From Sediminicola sp963974715 (lineage in GTDB: Bacteria > Bacteroidota > Bacteroidia > Flavobacteriales > Flavobacteriaceae): DNA of 64,000 bases. The stretch spans positions 186,001-250,000 of the forward strand of contig CAXBDK010000002.1 of NCBI GenBank assembly GCA_963974715.1. The letters are read 5' to 3'. Both the position numbers and the translations under genes were made by a program. Numbering within the stretch: the stretch's first letter is position 1; each line of letters opens with the position of its first letter. Below are positions 34,030 through 42,984 of the stretch, piece after piece. The notes beneath the pieces were generated by a model. That model did not search any database. It was not told where the DNA came from and saw only the letters and a program-made list of their open reading frames with translations.

Positions 34030-35696
34030 CAGTTCAGTTTTATGTTTTTGGAGTTCAAGCCATAATAAAGTCCGTTTTCGGAGACACTTACCTTAAAATA
34101 TCCCGGATCCGGTACCTTTGGTCTAGGTAAGGTAAAACTGAATTTGGTGGTATCCCCCTTTTTTAAGCTCTCTGTCCCTTTATCCAATACTTGGGCGGTT
34201 AAGGGCAATAGCTCCTTTACCTGTTTATAGCGGTTTGTATAAGCGATCCCAAATCGTATTTTATCCAAGGGGATGTCCGTATCGTACGGGTTGTACACCT
34301 CCAAGGTAAGGTTTTGGTCGGCCTTTAACGAGATATCCTCTTCTGGAACGGTACACCAAAGTTTGCGATAGGATTCAAAATCTTCCATATACACTCCGTA
34401 ATTTATGGTCCCGTCCGGTCTTTCGTAGGATATATCCCCACGTTTAAGAAATTTGGAAACATATAAGATCTTTTGGTGCTGCACTTTTGACTCGGAATCG
34501 TCAATGGTATATTGGTTTTGACGGTACATGATGTTGTTCAGGGAAAAGGACTTGTTTCCTGAGTAAAAAGCGTACATCGGGGCATTGCGGTAGGAGTTTT
34601 CAAAGACCACCGGCATGTCGCCGATCTGCGATTCGAGAGATTCTACCCATTCCCTATTGCCGTGTGATTCATAGACTATGGGAAAGAATTGCCCGTAAAC
34701 CAGTCCTATGCGCAACAGGAAAAGGATTGCGATATTGACCAGCCCGGTACGGTAGATCCACTTCTTTGCATTGGCATTCGTAAGCAGGTATTGAAATGCC
34801 AAAACGGCCATGGGAATGGAAATCACGATGATCCACTGTGTCTGTATCCGCCTGTTGAAACTGGATATAAAGAAAAAGAGCAGTACCCCGTACACCAGGA
34901 ACACCAAGGCCCTTTCAAAAGGGGAGGTCGGTCTGGCCTTGAAGAGGGATTTGTAGATCCAAGGAAAGGTAAGCCCGAATATGGCCACCAGATTGACAAA
35001 ATATCCCAAGGTGAAGTCGGCAAAGTCATAGGCCCTATTGGGACGCTCGTACAAATGGTACTTGATGGAAACAAAATCGTTTTGGAACAACCAGACAAAG
35101 TGGGGCGTATAGCAGAGGAGGGCAACGGCCACCGCCAGCCAGGCCCGTTTATTGAACACCAGCTTCAGATTGGAGAGCAGTACAAAGAAAATGACCAAAA
35201 CCGCATGGTACTTGCTGTACATCAGGCAGGCCATCACCACGCCCATCCCTATCGATATGGCGATCGAAGGGGCCTGGAGAAATTTCTTGTAGCACCATAA
35301 GAACAGGGCCGTAAAAAACAAAAGGGGCGTATCCGGAAGGGTAAAGAACCCGTAGGCGTTCATTAAGGTCATGGAAAATACCAGTACAAAAAAATGGGGA
35401 ACGTGCCGGGATTTCCTTGGATCGTCCACTGTGGCCCAGAGCACCACAAAAGTGGCAGCGGAAAGGATACAGCTCATAAAACGTACCCCCAGCTCCCCCG
35501 GAAGGAACAGACTGCCGATCTTGACCATCAATGCCACCATGGGAGGGTGGTCAAAATAGCCCCAGGCCATTTGCTGGGAATAGTACCAATAATAGGCCTC
35601 GTCAAAAATAAGTTGGGTAAAGTGCGCCTGTACCAGATTGATCAAGAGTAGGGCGCCTAAAAGATAACCGAACGTTTTGGGTAGTTTTTTTATCAT
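34029..35696 (-). CDS. GT39-family membrane glycosyltransferase (ArnT/PMT-like)
   Basis: Polytopic membrane protein of 555 residues with about 10-12 TM helices in the first 350 residues and a soluble C-terminal domain. The first loop carries FDEAYYWYYSQQMAWGYFDHPPM, the DE and FDHPP signature of lipid-linked sugar glycosyltransferases in the ArnT/PMT superfamily, with the catalytic Asp. It would transfer a sugar from polyprenyl phosphate to lipid or protein outside the inner membrane. The start at 35696 is favoured by the promoter box just upstream. The divergent GT2 dolichyl-phosphate-mannose synthase-like gene could supply its donor. Confidence 0.88.
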   Translation of the reverse strand: MIKKLPKTFGYLLGALLLINLVQAHFTQLIFDEAYYWYYSQQMAWGYFDHPPMVALMVKIGSLFLPGELGVRFMSCILSAATFVVLWATVDDPRKSRHVPHFFVLVFSMTLMNAYGFFTLPDTPLLFFTALFLWCYKKFLQAPSIAISIGMGVVMACLMYSKYHAVLVIFFVLLSNLKLVFNKRAWLAVAVALLCYTPHFVWLFQNDFVSIKYHLYERPNRAYDFADFTLGYFVNLVAIFGLTFPWIYKSLFKARPTSPFERALVFLVYGVLLFFFISSFNRRIQTQWIIVISIPMAVLAFQYLLTNANAKKWIYRTGLVNIAILFLLRIGLVYGQFFPIVYESHGNREWVESLESQIGDMPVVFENSYRNAPMYAFYSGNKSFSLNNIMYRQNQYTIDDSESKVQHQKILYVSKFLKRGDISYERPDGTINYGVYMEDFESYRKLWCTVPEEDISLKADQNLTLEVYNPYDTDIPLDKIRFGIAYTNRYKQVKELLPLTAQVLDKGTESLKKGDTTKFSFTLPRPKVPDPGYFKVSVSENGLYYGLNSKNIKLN

Positions 35697-35713
35697 TTCC
35701 AATCTAAACGCCC

Positions 35714-35721
35714 CAAAATTA
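35714..35721 (-). promoter_or_regulatory. Probable -7 box of the GT39-DUF4271-hemD operon
   Basis: TAATTTTG on the minus strand, 17 nt before ATG 35696; makes the longer in-frame start at 35759 unlikely. Confidence 0.45.
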
Positions 35722-35797
35722 CAAAATATTGCCGGTCTGCGCTGTTTTAAAAATATCATAAAACGGGCTCGGGATTTCTTTAAATATTTTAAAAGAG

Positions 35798-35805
35798 TAT
35801 TTTTG
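35798..35805 (+). promoter_or_regulatory. Probable -7 box of the GT2-dihydroorotase operon
   Basis: TATTTTTG, exact TAnnTTTG, 19 nt before ATG 35825. Confidence 0.45.
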
Positions 35806-35824
35806 TCAAAATCTATGTGATTCC

Positions 35825-36553
35825 ATGGAAGACAGCTTGGTCATTATCCCCACTTTTAATGAAATTGAAAATGTAGAAGCCATCATCAGGGCCGTCTTTG
35901 CACTGGAAAAAACCTTTCATGTACTGATCGTGGACGACAGTTCGCCCGATGGTACCGCTACCAAGGTCATGGAATTGCAGGAAGAATATCCCTCACGTCT
36001 TTTTTTGGAGGTCCGAAGGGAAAAGTCCGGACTTGGCACCGCCTATATACACGGATTTAAATGGGCCATTGCCCGCAAGTACGATTTTATTTTTGAGATG
36101 GATGCCGATTTTTCCCATCGCCCGGACGATTTGCCAAGGCTCTATAGGGCCTGTTTGAACGGGGCAGATCTGGTAGTGGGATCCCGTTATAAAAAAGGCG
36201 TCAACGTGGTCAATTGGCCATTGTACAGAATGTTGCTTTCCTACGGGGCGTCGTTTTATGTGAAGATGATAACCGGCATGCGCGTACACGACCCTACTGC
36301 GGGATTTGTCTGTTATAGGCGCAGGGTCTTGGAGGCGATAGACCTTGATGCGGTAAAGTTCGTGGGCTATGCCTTTCAGATCGAAATGAAATTCAGGGCA
36401 CATCTCAAGAAGTTCATCATTAAGGAGATATCCATTATTTTTACGGATAGGATCCGTGGTAAATCCAAGATGACCTCCTCCATAGTAAGGGAAGCGATCA
36501 TTGGGGTCCTTCAGATGAAGCTCAGCAGTATTTTTCAACGACATAAATTTTAA
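35825..36553 (+). CDS. GT2-family polyprenol-phosphate mannosyltransferase-like enzyme
   Basis: Cytoplasmic-side glycosyltransferase of 242 residues. The GT-A fold shows VIIPTFNEIENVEAII near 5-20, IVDDSSPDGTA near 37-47, and the metal-binding EMDADFSHRPDDLP near 95-108, which is the dolichyl-phosphate mannose synthase signature. No C-terminal TM domain is present, as in bacterial soluble Ppm/DPM1-like enzymes. The next gene, dihydroorotase, starts 2 nt after its stop, so the two share a transcript. Confidence 0.92.
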   Translation: MEDSLVIIPTFNEIENVEAIIRAVFALEKTFHVLIVDDSSPDGTATKVMELQEEYPSRLFLEVRREKSGLGTAYIHGFKWAIARKYDFIFEMDADFSHRPDDLPRLYRACLNGADLVVGSRYKKGVNVVNWPLYRMLLSYGASFYVKMITGMRVHDPTAGFVCYRRRVLEAIDLDAVKFVGYAFQIEMKFRAHLKKFIIKEISIIFTDRIRGKSKMTSSIVREAIIGVLQMKLSSIFQRHKF

Positions 36554-36554
36554 C

Positions 36555-37889
36555 ATGGCCAAGATCTTATTGAAGAATGCCACGGTGGTAAATGAAAATG
36601 CCATTTTTGAAAGCGATATTCTATTGGATGGTCGTTATATTGAAAAAATGGATAGGGACATCAGTGGGGACCACCATAGGGTAATGGACTTAAAGGGGGC
36701 TGTATTGATGCCAGGGGCCATTGATGACCAAGTGCATTTTAGGGAACCCGGACTTACCCATAAGGGCACTATTGCCACCGAAAGCCGTGCTGCCGTTGCA
36801 GGTGGCATTACTTCGTTTATGGAGCAGCCGAACACCGATCCACAGACCACCACCATTGAACGTTTGGAAGGGAAATTTGACATCGCCGCCAAGACGTCCT
36901 ATGCCAATTATTCGTTTTTGTTCGGGGGCACCAACGACAACCTGGAGGAATTGAAAAGGTTGGACAAAAATGCCTGCTCAGGGGTAAAGCTGTTCTTGGG
37001 ATCTTCTACCGGAAATATGTTGGTGGACGATGAAGCGGTACTGGAAAAGATATTCAGGAGCACCGAAATGGTCATTTCCGCCCATTGTGAGGACGAGGGG
37101 ACCATTAGGGCGAATATGGAAACCTACCGGGAAAGATATGGGAAGGATATTCCCGTAAGGTGCCATCCCATGATTCGCAGTGCCGAAGCCTGTTACCTTT
37201 CCTCTTCCAAAGCGGTTCGCCTGGCGAAGGAAACAGGGGCCAGGTTACATGTATTCCATGTTTCCACTGCCTTGGAAACGGGACTTTTTAGGAACGACAT
37301 ACCGTTGGAACAAAAAAAGATAACCACCGAGGTCTGCCTGCACCATCTCTGGTTCTCCGATGCCGATTACGAAACCAAGGGAAACTTTATAAAATGGAAC
37401 CCGGCCATAAAGACCGAAGCCGACCGTGCCGGACTGTGGGAAGCGCTTTTGGACGACCGAATAGACATTGTGGCAACAGACCATGCGCCCCATAGTTTGG
37501 AGGAAAAGAGCGCTATATATACCCAGGCGCCTTCTGGGGGGCCACTGGTGCAGCACGCCCTGCCCGCCCTTTTTGAAAAATACCACCAGGGATGGATATC
37601 CTTGGAAAGGATCGTGGAAAAAATGTGCCATAATCCTGCCATATTGTTCGATCTGGAGAAGAGGGGTTATATCAGGGAAGGATATTTTGCGGATCTGACC
37701 GTGGTGGACCTAAAGTCGCCCTGGAAGGTGGATAAAAACAATATCGCCTACCATTGCGGATGGTCTCCGTTTGAGGGGGAGGTATTTCAATCGAGCATTT
37801 CCCATACCTTTGTAAATGGGCATTTGGCCTATTCCAAGGGCAATTTTTCCGGGCAGCGCGCGGCCGAACGGTTAACATTTAATAGATAG
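36555..37889 (+). CDS. pyrC: Dihydroorotase (class I amidohydrolase)
   Basis: Zinc enzyme of pyrimidine synthesis cyclising carbamoyl-aspartate to dihydroorotate; 444 residues. The metal-site set is complete: D-x-VHFREPG near 58-65 (His and substrate Arg), GVKLFLGSSTGN near 141-152 (carbamylated Lys), SAHCEDE near 176-182 (His), LHVFHVSTALE near 227-237 (His), and VATDHAPH near 310-317 (catalytic Asp). Members annotated as dihydroorotase in this phylum share this length. It lies between the GT2 gene (2 nt) and the DUF4296 lipoprotein (3 nt). Confidence 0.92.
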   Translation: MAKILLKNATVVNENAIFESDILLDGRYIEKMDRDISGDHHRVMDLKGAVLMPGAIDDQVHFREPGLTHKGTIATESRAAVAGGITSFMEQPNTDPQTTTIERLEGKFDIAAKTSYANYSFLFGGTNDNLEELKRLDKNACSGVKLFLGSSTGNMLVDDEAVLEKIFRSTEMVISAHCEDEGTIRANMETYRERYGKDIPVRCHPMIRSAEACYLSSSKAVRLAKETGARLHVFHVSTALETGLFRNDIPLEQKKITTEVCLHHLWFSDADYETKGNFIKWNPAIKTEADRAGLWEALLDDRIDIVATDHAPHSLEEKSAIYTQAPSGGPLVQHALPALFEKYHQGWISLERIVEKMCHNPAILFDLEKRGYIREGYFADLTVVDLKSPWKVDKNNIAYHCGWSPFEGEVFQSSISHTFVNGHLAYSKGNFSGQRAAERLTFNR

Positions 37890-37892
37890 ACC

Positions 37893-38300
37893 ATGTTAAG
37901 AACCCATATTTTGATGCTGTTTGCCCTTTTGTTCCTGTCCTGTGGGGAACAGGTGGTGGAAAAGCCGGAAAAATTGATCCCAAAGGATCAAATGGTAGAT
38001 CTTCTCTATGATCTGGCAATCCTTACGGCGGCAAAGAACACCAATGAATCGATCTTGACCAGGAACGACATTGAGATCATGGACTACCTCTATAAAAAAT
38101 ATGATATAGACAGTACCCGATTGGTGCACAGCAATACCTATTATGCCTCGGTGCCTGCCGAATATTTGGATATTTACACCCAAGTTGATAAACGTCTGGG
38201 CAGTGAGCAGGAACGATTTGAGGAGGAAAGGGCTCAAAAAGCGGACAGCATACGACAATCCAACGATGCCCAAAGGGCAAAGACCCTACAAAAGAAATAA
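37893..38300 (+). CDS. DUF4296 lipoprotein
   Basis: Predicted lipoprotein of 135 residues: MLRTHILMLFALLFLSC with lipobox Cys at 17, then PEKLIPKDQMVDLLYDLAILTAA, the DUF4296 core, and a helical charged C-terminus (RLGSEQERFEEERAQKADS). Bacteroidota-specific and of unknown function; frequently found just after dihydroorotase, as here (3-nt gap). Confidence 0.88.
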   Translation: MLRTHILMLFALLFLSCGEQVVEKPEKLIPKDQMVDLLYDLAILTAAKNTNESILTRNDIEIMDYLYKKYDIDSTRLVHSNTYYASVPAEYLDIYTQVDKRLGSEQERFEEERAQKADSIRQSNDAQRAKTLQKK

Positions 38301-38366
38301 GCCCCCTTGGGCCCACTATCCATAAGATCCGGAAAGGGGTCGGACAAAAGGCTAAAAGATTGACCT

Positions 38367-39374
38367 TTAGGGGTTTTCCTGTAGAAATTTTCCAGCGGCG
38401 GACCGTATGCTGTCGTCCAGCGCTGTCCACTGTATATCAAGGGCCTTCTCCACTTTTTGGGAACTGTATAGTTCCCTATGGCCAAAAGACCGTACATTGT
38501 TTTTGGTGAGCCTTCTTTTATTTCCGGTGATAAGGGCGTAAAGTCGATCCAATCGCCATAACAGTTCTAGTGCCCAAAAGGGAAGCTGTTTGGTGGGCGA
38601 CCTTTTTCCAATGGCTTTGCCCAGTCTGCCCATAATTTCCCCGTAGGTTATATTATGGCCCACCAATATAAATCGCTCGGCCTGGATATCGGATTCCATT
38701 AGTCCGATCATGGCGCCCACCACATCCTGAACATCTACGAACCCGGTGCCCCCTGGGGGATAATACCGCATTTCCTTGGCGGCCATGGGAAACATGGATC
38801 CACTTCCAGATTTCCAAAATCCAGGACCTAGGATGACCCCTGGATTAACGATCACCACGGAAAGGTTTTCCTGTGATCCCCTCCAGACTTCAAGCTCGGC
38901 ATCCATTTTGGTTAGGGCATATACATTGGCATTGGGATCGTCCCAGTCGTTCCCTTCATGGGCCATTTGTCCCGCTGGGCTCCTACCTATGGTGGCAATG
39001 GAACTTACATGGCATAGTTTAAGGATGTTATGGGCCAGACAGAGGTTAACGATATTGGCGGTTCCGGTAACGTTCGCCCTGTACAATTGTCTACGGTCCC
39101 TAGTGTCGAAGGAAATAAAGGCGGCACAGTGGTACACCTGCAAAATTCCCTCAAAGGCCATTTCAAGGGCGGGAAGGTCGTTCATATCGGCTTCCACCCA
39201 ATCTATGCACTGCATGTTGGACACGGGATCTGCACCGTAATAGGAAAATACCTTTTCCACCCGTTTCAGGTCACTGCCCTTCCTATAAATGGCCCGCACC
39301 TTCCTGCCCTGTTCCAAAAGGCGGAAGAGAAGATGGCTTCCTACAAGTCCGCTTCCCCCTGTGACTAATATCAT
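38367..39374 (-). CDS. NAD-dependent epimerase/dehydratase (extended SDR)
   Basis: Soluble short-chain dehydrogenase/reductase of 335 residues. The Rossmann motif VTGGSGLVGSHLLFRLLEQG lies near 4-23; the active site has YALTKMDAE (Tyr-x3-Lys) near 150-158; NPGVILGPGFW follows near 178-188. The extended SDR type acts on nucleotide sugars, dihydroflavonol-like or steroid-like substrates; which one cannot be told. The promoter box lies 4 nt before the start codon. Confidence 0.9.
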   Translation of the reverse strand: MILVTGGSGLVGSHLLFRLLEQGRKVRAIYRKGSDLKRVEKVFSYYGADPVSNMQCIDWVEADMNDLPALEMAFEGILQVYHCAAFISFDTRDRRQLYRANVTGTANIVNLCLAHNILKLCHVSSIATIGRSPAGQMAHEGNDWDDPNANVYALTKMDAELEVWRGSQENLSVVIVNPGVILGPGFWKSGSGSMFPMAAKEMRYYPPGGTGFVDVQDVVGAMIGLMESDIQAERFILVGHNITYGEIMGRLGKAIGKRSPTKQLPFWALELLWRLDRLYALITGNKRRLTKNNVRSFGHRELYSSQKVEKALDIQWTALDDSIRSAAGKFLQENP

Positions 39375-39378
39375 GTTT

Positions 39379-39386
39379 CAAATTTA
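39379..39386 (-). promoter_or_regulatory. -7 promoter box abutting the epimerase start codon
   Basis: TAAATTTG on the minus strand ends 4 nt before ATG 39374; predicted leaderless mRNA. Confidence 0.5.
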
Positions 39387-39510
39387 GGCATTATTAGCTA
39401 GATAATGTAACGGACAAAGGGCATATTGCTGGTGACGGTCGCTTAGGGACGGTTTTTGTGCCAAGGCCAAATTTTCCGGTATTCCCCGATCAAAAGACGG
39501 CGATACCCAT

Positions 39511-39518
39511 TATATTTG
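39511..39518 (+). promoter_or_regulatory. Probable -7 box of tyrS
   Basis: TATATTTG, exact TAnnTTTG, 28 nt before ATG 39547. Confidence 0.5.
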
Positions 39519-39546
39519 CAGCTATTATTTAAGTGAGGGAGAAAAA

Positions 39547-40842
39547 ATGGTTTCAAATTTTATTGAAGAGATTACATGGAGGGGCATGTTGCACGATGTG
39601 ATGCCCGGTACCGAGGAACATTTATTGGAAGGGATGCGGTCTGCCTATGTGGGGATAGACCCCACTGCGGATTCCCTGCATATAGGACATTTGGTGGGGG
39701 TAATGTTGTTGCGCCATTTTCAGTTGTCCGGACACAGGCCCGTGGCACTAATTGGGGGCGCTACCGGAATGATCGGGGACCCCTCCGGAAAAAGCACGGA
39801 GCGCAATCTGTTGGACGAGCCCACCCTTAGGCACAACCAAGAGGCCATTAAGGGCCAATTGGCCCGTTTCCTGGATTTTGGCAGCGAAGCGCCGAACGCC
39901 GCAATTTTGGTGAACAATTACGACTGGATGAAGGATTTTTCCTTTTTGGCATTTATCCGTGATGTGGGCAAGCATATTACCGTCAATTATATGATGGCGA
40001 AGGATTCCGTTAAAAAAAGGCTTTCGGCCGAAGCCAAGGAAGGAATGTCCTTTACGGAATTCACCTACCAATTGGTACAGGGCTACGACTTTCTCCACTT
40101 GTTCAGAGAACACGACTGCAGCCTGCAGATGGGGGGCAGCGATCAATGGGGCAATATTACCACTGGAACGGAGCTCATTAGAAGGATCGGCGGGGGGAAG
40201 GGATATGCCCTTACCTGTCCCTTGATCACCAAGGCCGATGGCACCAAATTCGGGAAGACCGAAGGCGGCAATATCTGGTTGGATGCCGAGCGCACCTCTC
40301 CCTATAAATTTTACCAATATTGGCTGAACACCTCCGATGGGGATGCCGAAAAATACATCAAGATCTTTACGTTTTTATCCAAAAGCGAAGTGAAAACGCT
40401 GGTGGCCCAGCACCAAGAAGCACCCCATTTAAGGGAGCTTCAGAAGAAACTGGCTTCAGAGATCACCCTGATGGTCCATTCCCGACAAGACCTGGAAAAT
40501 GCCATCATGGCCAGTGAGATCCTATTTGGAAAATCTACCTCCAACGACCTAAAGGGGCTGAACGAAAAAACCTTTTTGGATGTTTTTGAAGGAGTGCCAC
40601 AAGCAGAAGTCGGCCTACAGGAACTGGAATCCGGAATGGATATGATTGCCGCCCTAGCGGCAAAGACCGGATTTTTGGGCTCCAACGGGGAGGCACGGCG
40701 GGAGCTGAAGCAAAATTCCATCGCCGTGAACAAGGAAAAGGTGGACGAAAACTATACCATCACCACGGCCGACCTGATCAATGGGAAATACGTGCTGTTG
40801 CAAAGGGGGAAGAAAAATTATTTTCTACTGGTGGCGGTATAG
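39547..40842 (+). CDS. tyrS: Tyrosyl-tRNA synthetase
   Basis: Class I aminoacyl-tRNA synthetase of 431 residues. HIGH motif as LHIGHLVG near 44-51; tyrosine-binding FTEFTYQLVQGYDFLHL; QMGGSDQWGN near 198-207; the KMSKS equivalent is KFGKTEGG near 237-244, as in the bacterial TyrS type with KFGKS/T. A C-terminal S4 RNA-binding domain (about 365-431) contacts tRNA. No T-box or leader structure was seen upstream. Confidence 0.97.
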   Translation: MVSNFIEEITWRGMLHDVMPGTEEHLLEGMRSAYVGIDPTADSLHIGHLVGVMLLRHFQLSGHRPVALIGGATGMIGDPSGKSTERNLLDEPTLRHNQEAIKGQLARFLDFGSEAPNAAILVNNYDWMKDFSFLAFIRDVGKHITVNYMMAKDSVKKRLSAEAKEGMSFTEFTYQLVQGYDFLHLFREHDCSLQMGGSDQWGNITTGTELIRRIGGGKGYALTCPLITKADGTKFGKTEGGNIWLDAERTSPYKFYQYWLNTSDGDAEKYIKIFTFLSKSEVKTLVAQHQEAPHLRELQKKLASEITLMVHSRQDLENAIMASEILFGKSTSNDLKGLNEKTFLDVFEGVPQAEVGLQELESGMDMIAALAAKTGFLGSNGEARRELKQNSIAVNKEKVDENYTITTADLINGKYVLLQRGKKNYFLLVAV

Positions 40843-40915
40843 ACCGTGGCCGATTCCGATCGTACGCAACCTTGTATCGTTTATGGCATCCTAAGGGTAA
40901 CCAAAGCCATATAAA

Positions 40916-41353
40916 ATGAGACCTGTATTTATTGCCCCCTTGCTCTTCCTTTTTTTATCGTGTGAAAAGAATAAAAATGCAATCGCAGTACCCGACAAAA
41001 GCGCTTTTCCGGAAAGGTGGGAACTGGTGGAAATGAGGGGCTCGCAAATAAATGCGGAGCCCTTAAGGGGCGAAGGCATGGCCTGGCAGTCACGGTATAT
41101 CTTTCATAAGGACGGCAGTTTTCAGAAATTCAGGATGATCAATGGGGACACCATCAGTGCCCAGGGCACTTTTAAATGGACAGTGATCGAGGATAGGCAT
41201 TATATGGAACTCTCCTATACCAGTGGCAAGGAACTTATTGAAAGTTGTTCCAGGGATACGGATACGCTACTGTACGGGGAGGGTGGAACCCTGATCACCT
41301 CTTGGGAAATTTGCGATGGCCCTTTTCTGGTCTATAAACCCGTATCGGAATAG
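40916..41353 (+). CDS. Small lipoprotein, lipocalin-like
   Basis: Predicted lipoprotein of 145 residues: MRPVFIAPLLFLFLSC, lipobox Cys near 16. The mature part begins after a short linker with FPERWELVEMRG, then YIFHKDGSFQKFRM, GTFKWTVIEDRHYMELSY and similar strands, the pattern of small lipocalin-like beta barrels in Bacteroidota. Ligand and function are unknown. It converges on the LuxE-like gene with a 3-nt gap. Confidence 0.78.
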   Translation: MRPVFIAPLLFLFLSCEKNKNAIAVPDKSAFPERWELVEMRGSQINAEPLRGEGMAWQSRYIFHKDGSFQKFRMINGDTISAQGTFKWTVIEDRHYMELSYTSGKELIESCSRDTDTLLYGEGGTLITSWEICDGPFLVYKPVSE

Positions 41354-41356
41354 ATT

Positions 41357-42334
41357 TTAGAGTACCATAAGGTTACAGCCCCTGATGTCCGAGTGGTCAA
41401 AACGACCTAAGACCTCGAAGCTCCCATCGGGATATACCTTGCCAAGATCTTGGGTCGCGATAAAGGGACAGGAGTGGAAATTGGCCAGATCGATGACGTT
41501 TATGCCCCCTGTTTTTCCATGTTCCTGGAGAGTAAGCGGGTCTTCGGGGTCCCTGACCAGTATTTTCATCCAGGGCGGAGATCTAAAAAGTCCGTCGCCC
41601 TTCGAATATGCTTGGGAAAGCAGCTCGGTCATACCGTATTCGGAATGGATCGTCTTCGTTCCCAGGCCTTTTTTTAAGATACCGTGCAGTTCCTCCCGGA
41701 TCATCTCTTTTCTGCGTCCCTTCATGCCCCCGGTTTCCATCACAATGGTATGGTTCAGGGTCATGGGATGTTTTTCCACCAGGTCCAATAGTGCAAAGGA
41801 AACCCCTATCAACAGTACTTTCTGTCCCCGACCCTCCATTTCCAATAATTTTTGGTGCAGGCTATCCATATTGTCCAGGTAAAAGCCGCTATCGGGATGC
41901 CCGCTTTTATGGATGAGGTCGTTCACCATATAGATCAGGGAAGACCCCTCCCGTTCCAAATAGGAGGGCAAAAGGGCCAACACGCAATAATCGGAAATAG
42001 GGCCGTAGAACAACCCAAAGGCCTTTGTATAACTCTCCTCGTACACCTGTAGGTCCGGAACTAGGTGTTTGCTGTTCAGGGTTCCAGTGGTGCCACTGCT
42101 GGTGAATATGGTTTTGGGGGGATTTGTGGTGGAGGTCACTTCCCTGCTCTTAAAAAATTCGATCGGCAGGAAGGGGATTTGTTGCAGTTGGTGTACGTTC
42201 ATGGGCGTACGGGAAAGATGGTCACAAAATTCGCGGTACACCGCATTGTTATCATATTGGTGGCGGAAAATTTCCAGGGCGGTGGACCCGAATTCATCGG
42301 GTCCTGAAAGGGTAAAGATCTTGCGGAATTCCAT
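41357..42334 (-). CDS. LuxE/PaaK-family acyl-protein synthetase-like enzyme
   Basis: Soluble adenylate-forming protein of 325 residues. The AMP-binding loop TIFTSSGTTGTLNSKH lies near 79-94, followed by EYGMTELLSQAYS (near 236-248) and DLANFHSCPFIATQDLGKV, matching the LuxE acyl-protein synthetase branch, which activates fatty acids as acyl-adenylates. No luxCD genes are present, so bioluminescence is not implied; in Bacteroidota such genes are stand-alone. The start at 42334 is preferred over 42361 because the -7 box overlaps the longer N-terminus. Confidence 0.85.
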   Translation of the reverse strand: MEFRKIFTLSGPDEFGSTALEIFRHQYDNNAVYREFCDHLSRTPMNVHQLQQIPFLPIEFFKSREVTSTTNPPKTIFTSSGTTGTLNSKHLVPDLQVYEESYTKAFGLFYGPISDYCVLALLPSYLEREGSSLIYMVNDLIHKSGHPDSGFYLDNMDSLHQKLLEMEGRGQKVLLIGVSFALLDLVEKHPMTLNHTIVMETGGMKGRRKEMIREELHGILKKGLGTKTIHSEYGMTELLSQAYSKGDGLFRSPPWMKILVRDPEDPLTLQEHGKTGGINVIDLANFHSCPFIATQDLGKVYPDGSFEVLGRFDHSDIRGCNLMVL

Positions 42335-42348
42335 GTGTGGGAAAAGTA

Positions 42349-42356
42349 CAAAAGTA
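42349..42356 (-). promoter_or_regulatory. Probable -7 box of the LuxE-like gene
   Basis: TACTTTTG on the minus strand, 14 nt before ATG 42334, implying a leader of about 7 nt. Confidence 0.45.
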
Positions 42357-42380
42357 AGCAACGTTTTTGGGGTATAAAAT

Positions 42381-42403
42381 AAAAAAGGCCCCTTTTAAGG
42401 GGC
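42381..42403 (-). terminator. Terminator after the first mini-T9SS gene
   Basis: GCCCCTT (42388-42394) / AAGGGGC (42397-42403). Read on the minus strand, the hairpin is followed by a run of T (42381-42386). Confidence 0.8.
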
Positions 42404-42481
42404 TTGGGGTTTGCTGGTCATTGATATGGAAGTTGGTATATGTCCTATTCCATTCTTGGAACGTTCATAGTGTAAGATTGG

Positions 42482-42805
42482 TTATTTGACCACTAATTTA
42501 CGGGTCATGGTCTTGCTGTTTTCGGTAATGGAGAGTACATAGACCCCTGCGATCAGTTGGGAGATGTTCAGGGAGTTGGAAGCGATCCTGTCCCTGAGTA
42601 CCACTTCCCCAAAGATATCGTACACGATAATGTCCTTGGTCCCGTTGTTTTTAGTGGTCACGTAAACCACATCCTCAAAGGCTGGATTCGGATACAGTTT
42701 AAAGTCGGCGATCTCTTCGCCCGGAGGGACGCTGATGTTCACTAGTTCCTGTCCCGATAACAGAAAACAAAAGGATAATAGAAGGGTAAAGTAAATTTTT
42801 TTCAT
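42482..42805 (-). CDS. Miniature T9SS type A sorting-domain protein
   Basis: Protein of 107 residues that is almost only export signals: a signal peptide (about 1-19, ending LLSGQ), a linker of about 16 residues, then a complete type A T9SS C-terminal domain (FKLYPNPAFEDVVYV, YDIFGEVVL, LIAGVYVLSI, MTRKLVVK). If sorted normally, the part left after removal of the C-terminal domain would be a peptide of some 15 residues. A paralogue lies directly upstream. Its function is unknown; possibilities include a secreted peptide, an A-LPS-linked tag, or a sorting decoy. A terminator follows. Confidence 0.82.
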   Translation of the reverse strand: MKKIYFTLLLSFCFLLSGQELVNISVPPGEEIADFKLYPNPAFEDVVYVTTKNNGTKDIIVYDIFGEVVLRDRIASNSLNISQLIAGVYVLSITENSKTMTRKLVVK

Positions 42806-42984
42806 AGGTGCTAATTTGGGGTGAGCACTGTAAATGTAGTAAAGGGAAGGACTTTCGGATACTAATTGTTGTGAAACGTCCGTTTTTGTAGGTGAACGTC
42901 TTTTTTCTACCTTTTACGGAATTTCCGATTGGTAAAAAACAGGTATGTAAGCAGTTAGGGATTGCAGATATGGTGGCTTCCCGG

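Noticed and set aside
41357..42334. Bioluminescence (lux) function for the LuxE-like gene
   Set aside because: No luxA, luxB, luxC or luxD nearby; stand-alone LuxE/PaaK-like genes occur widely in non-luminous Bacteroidota.
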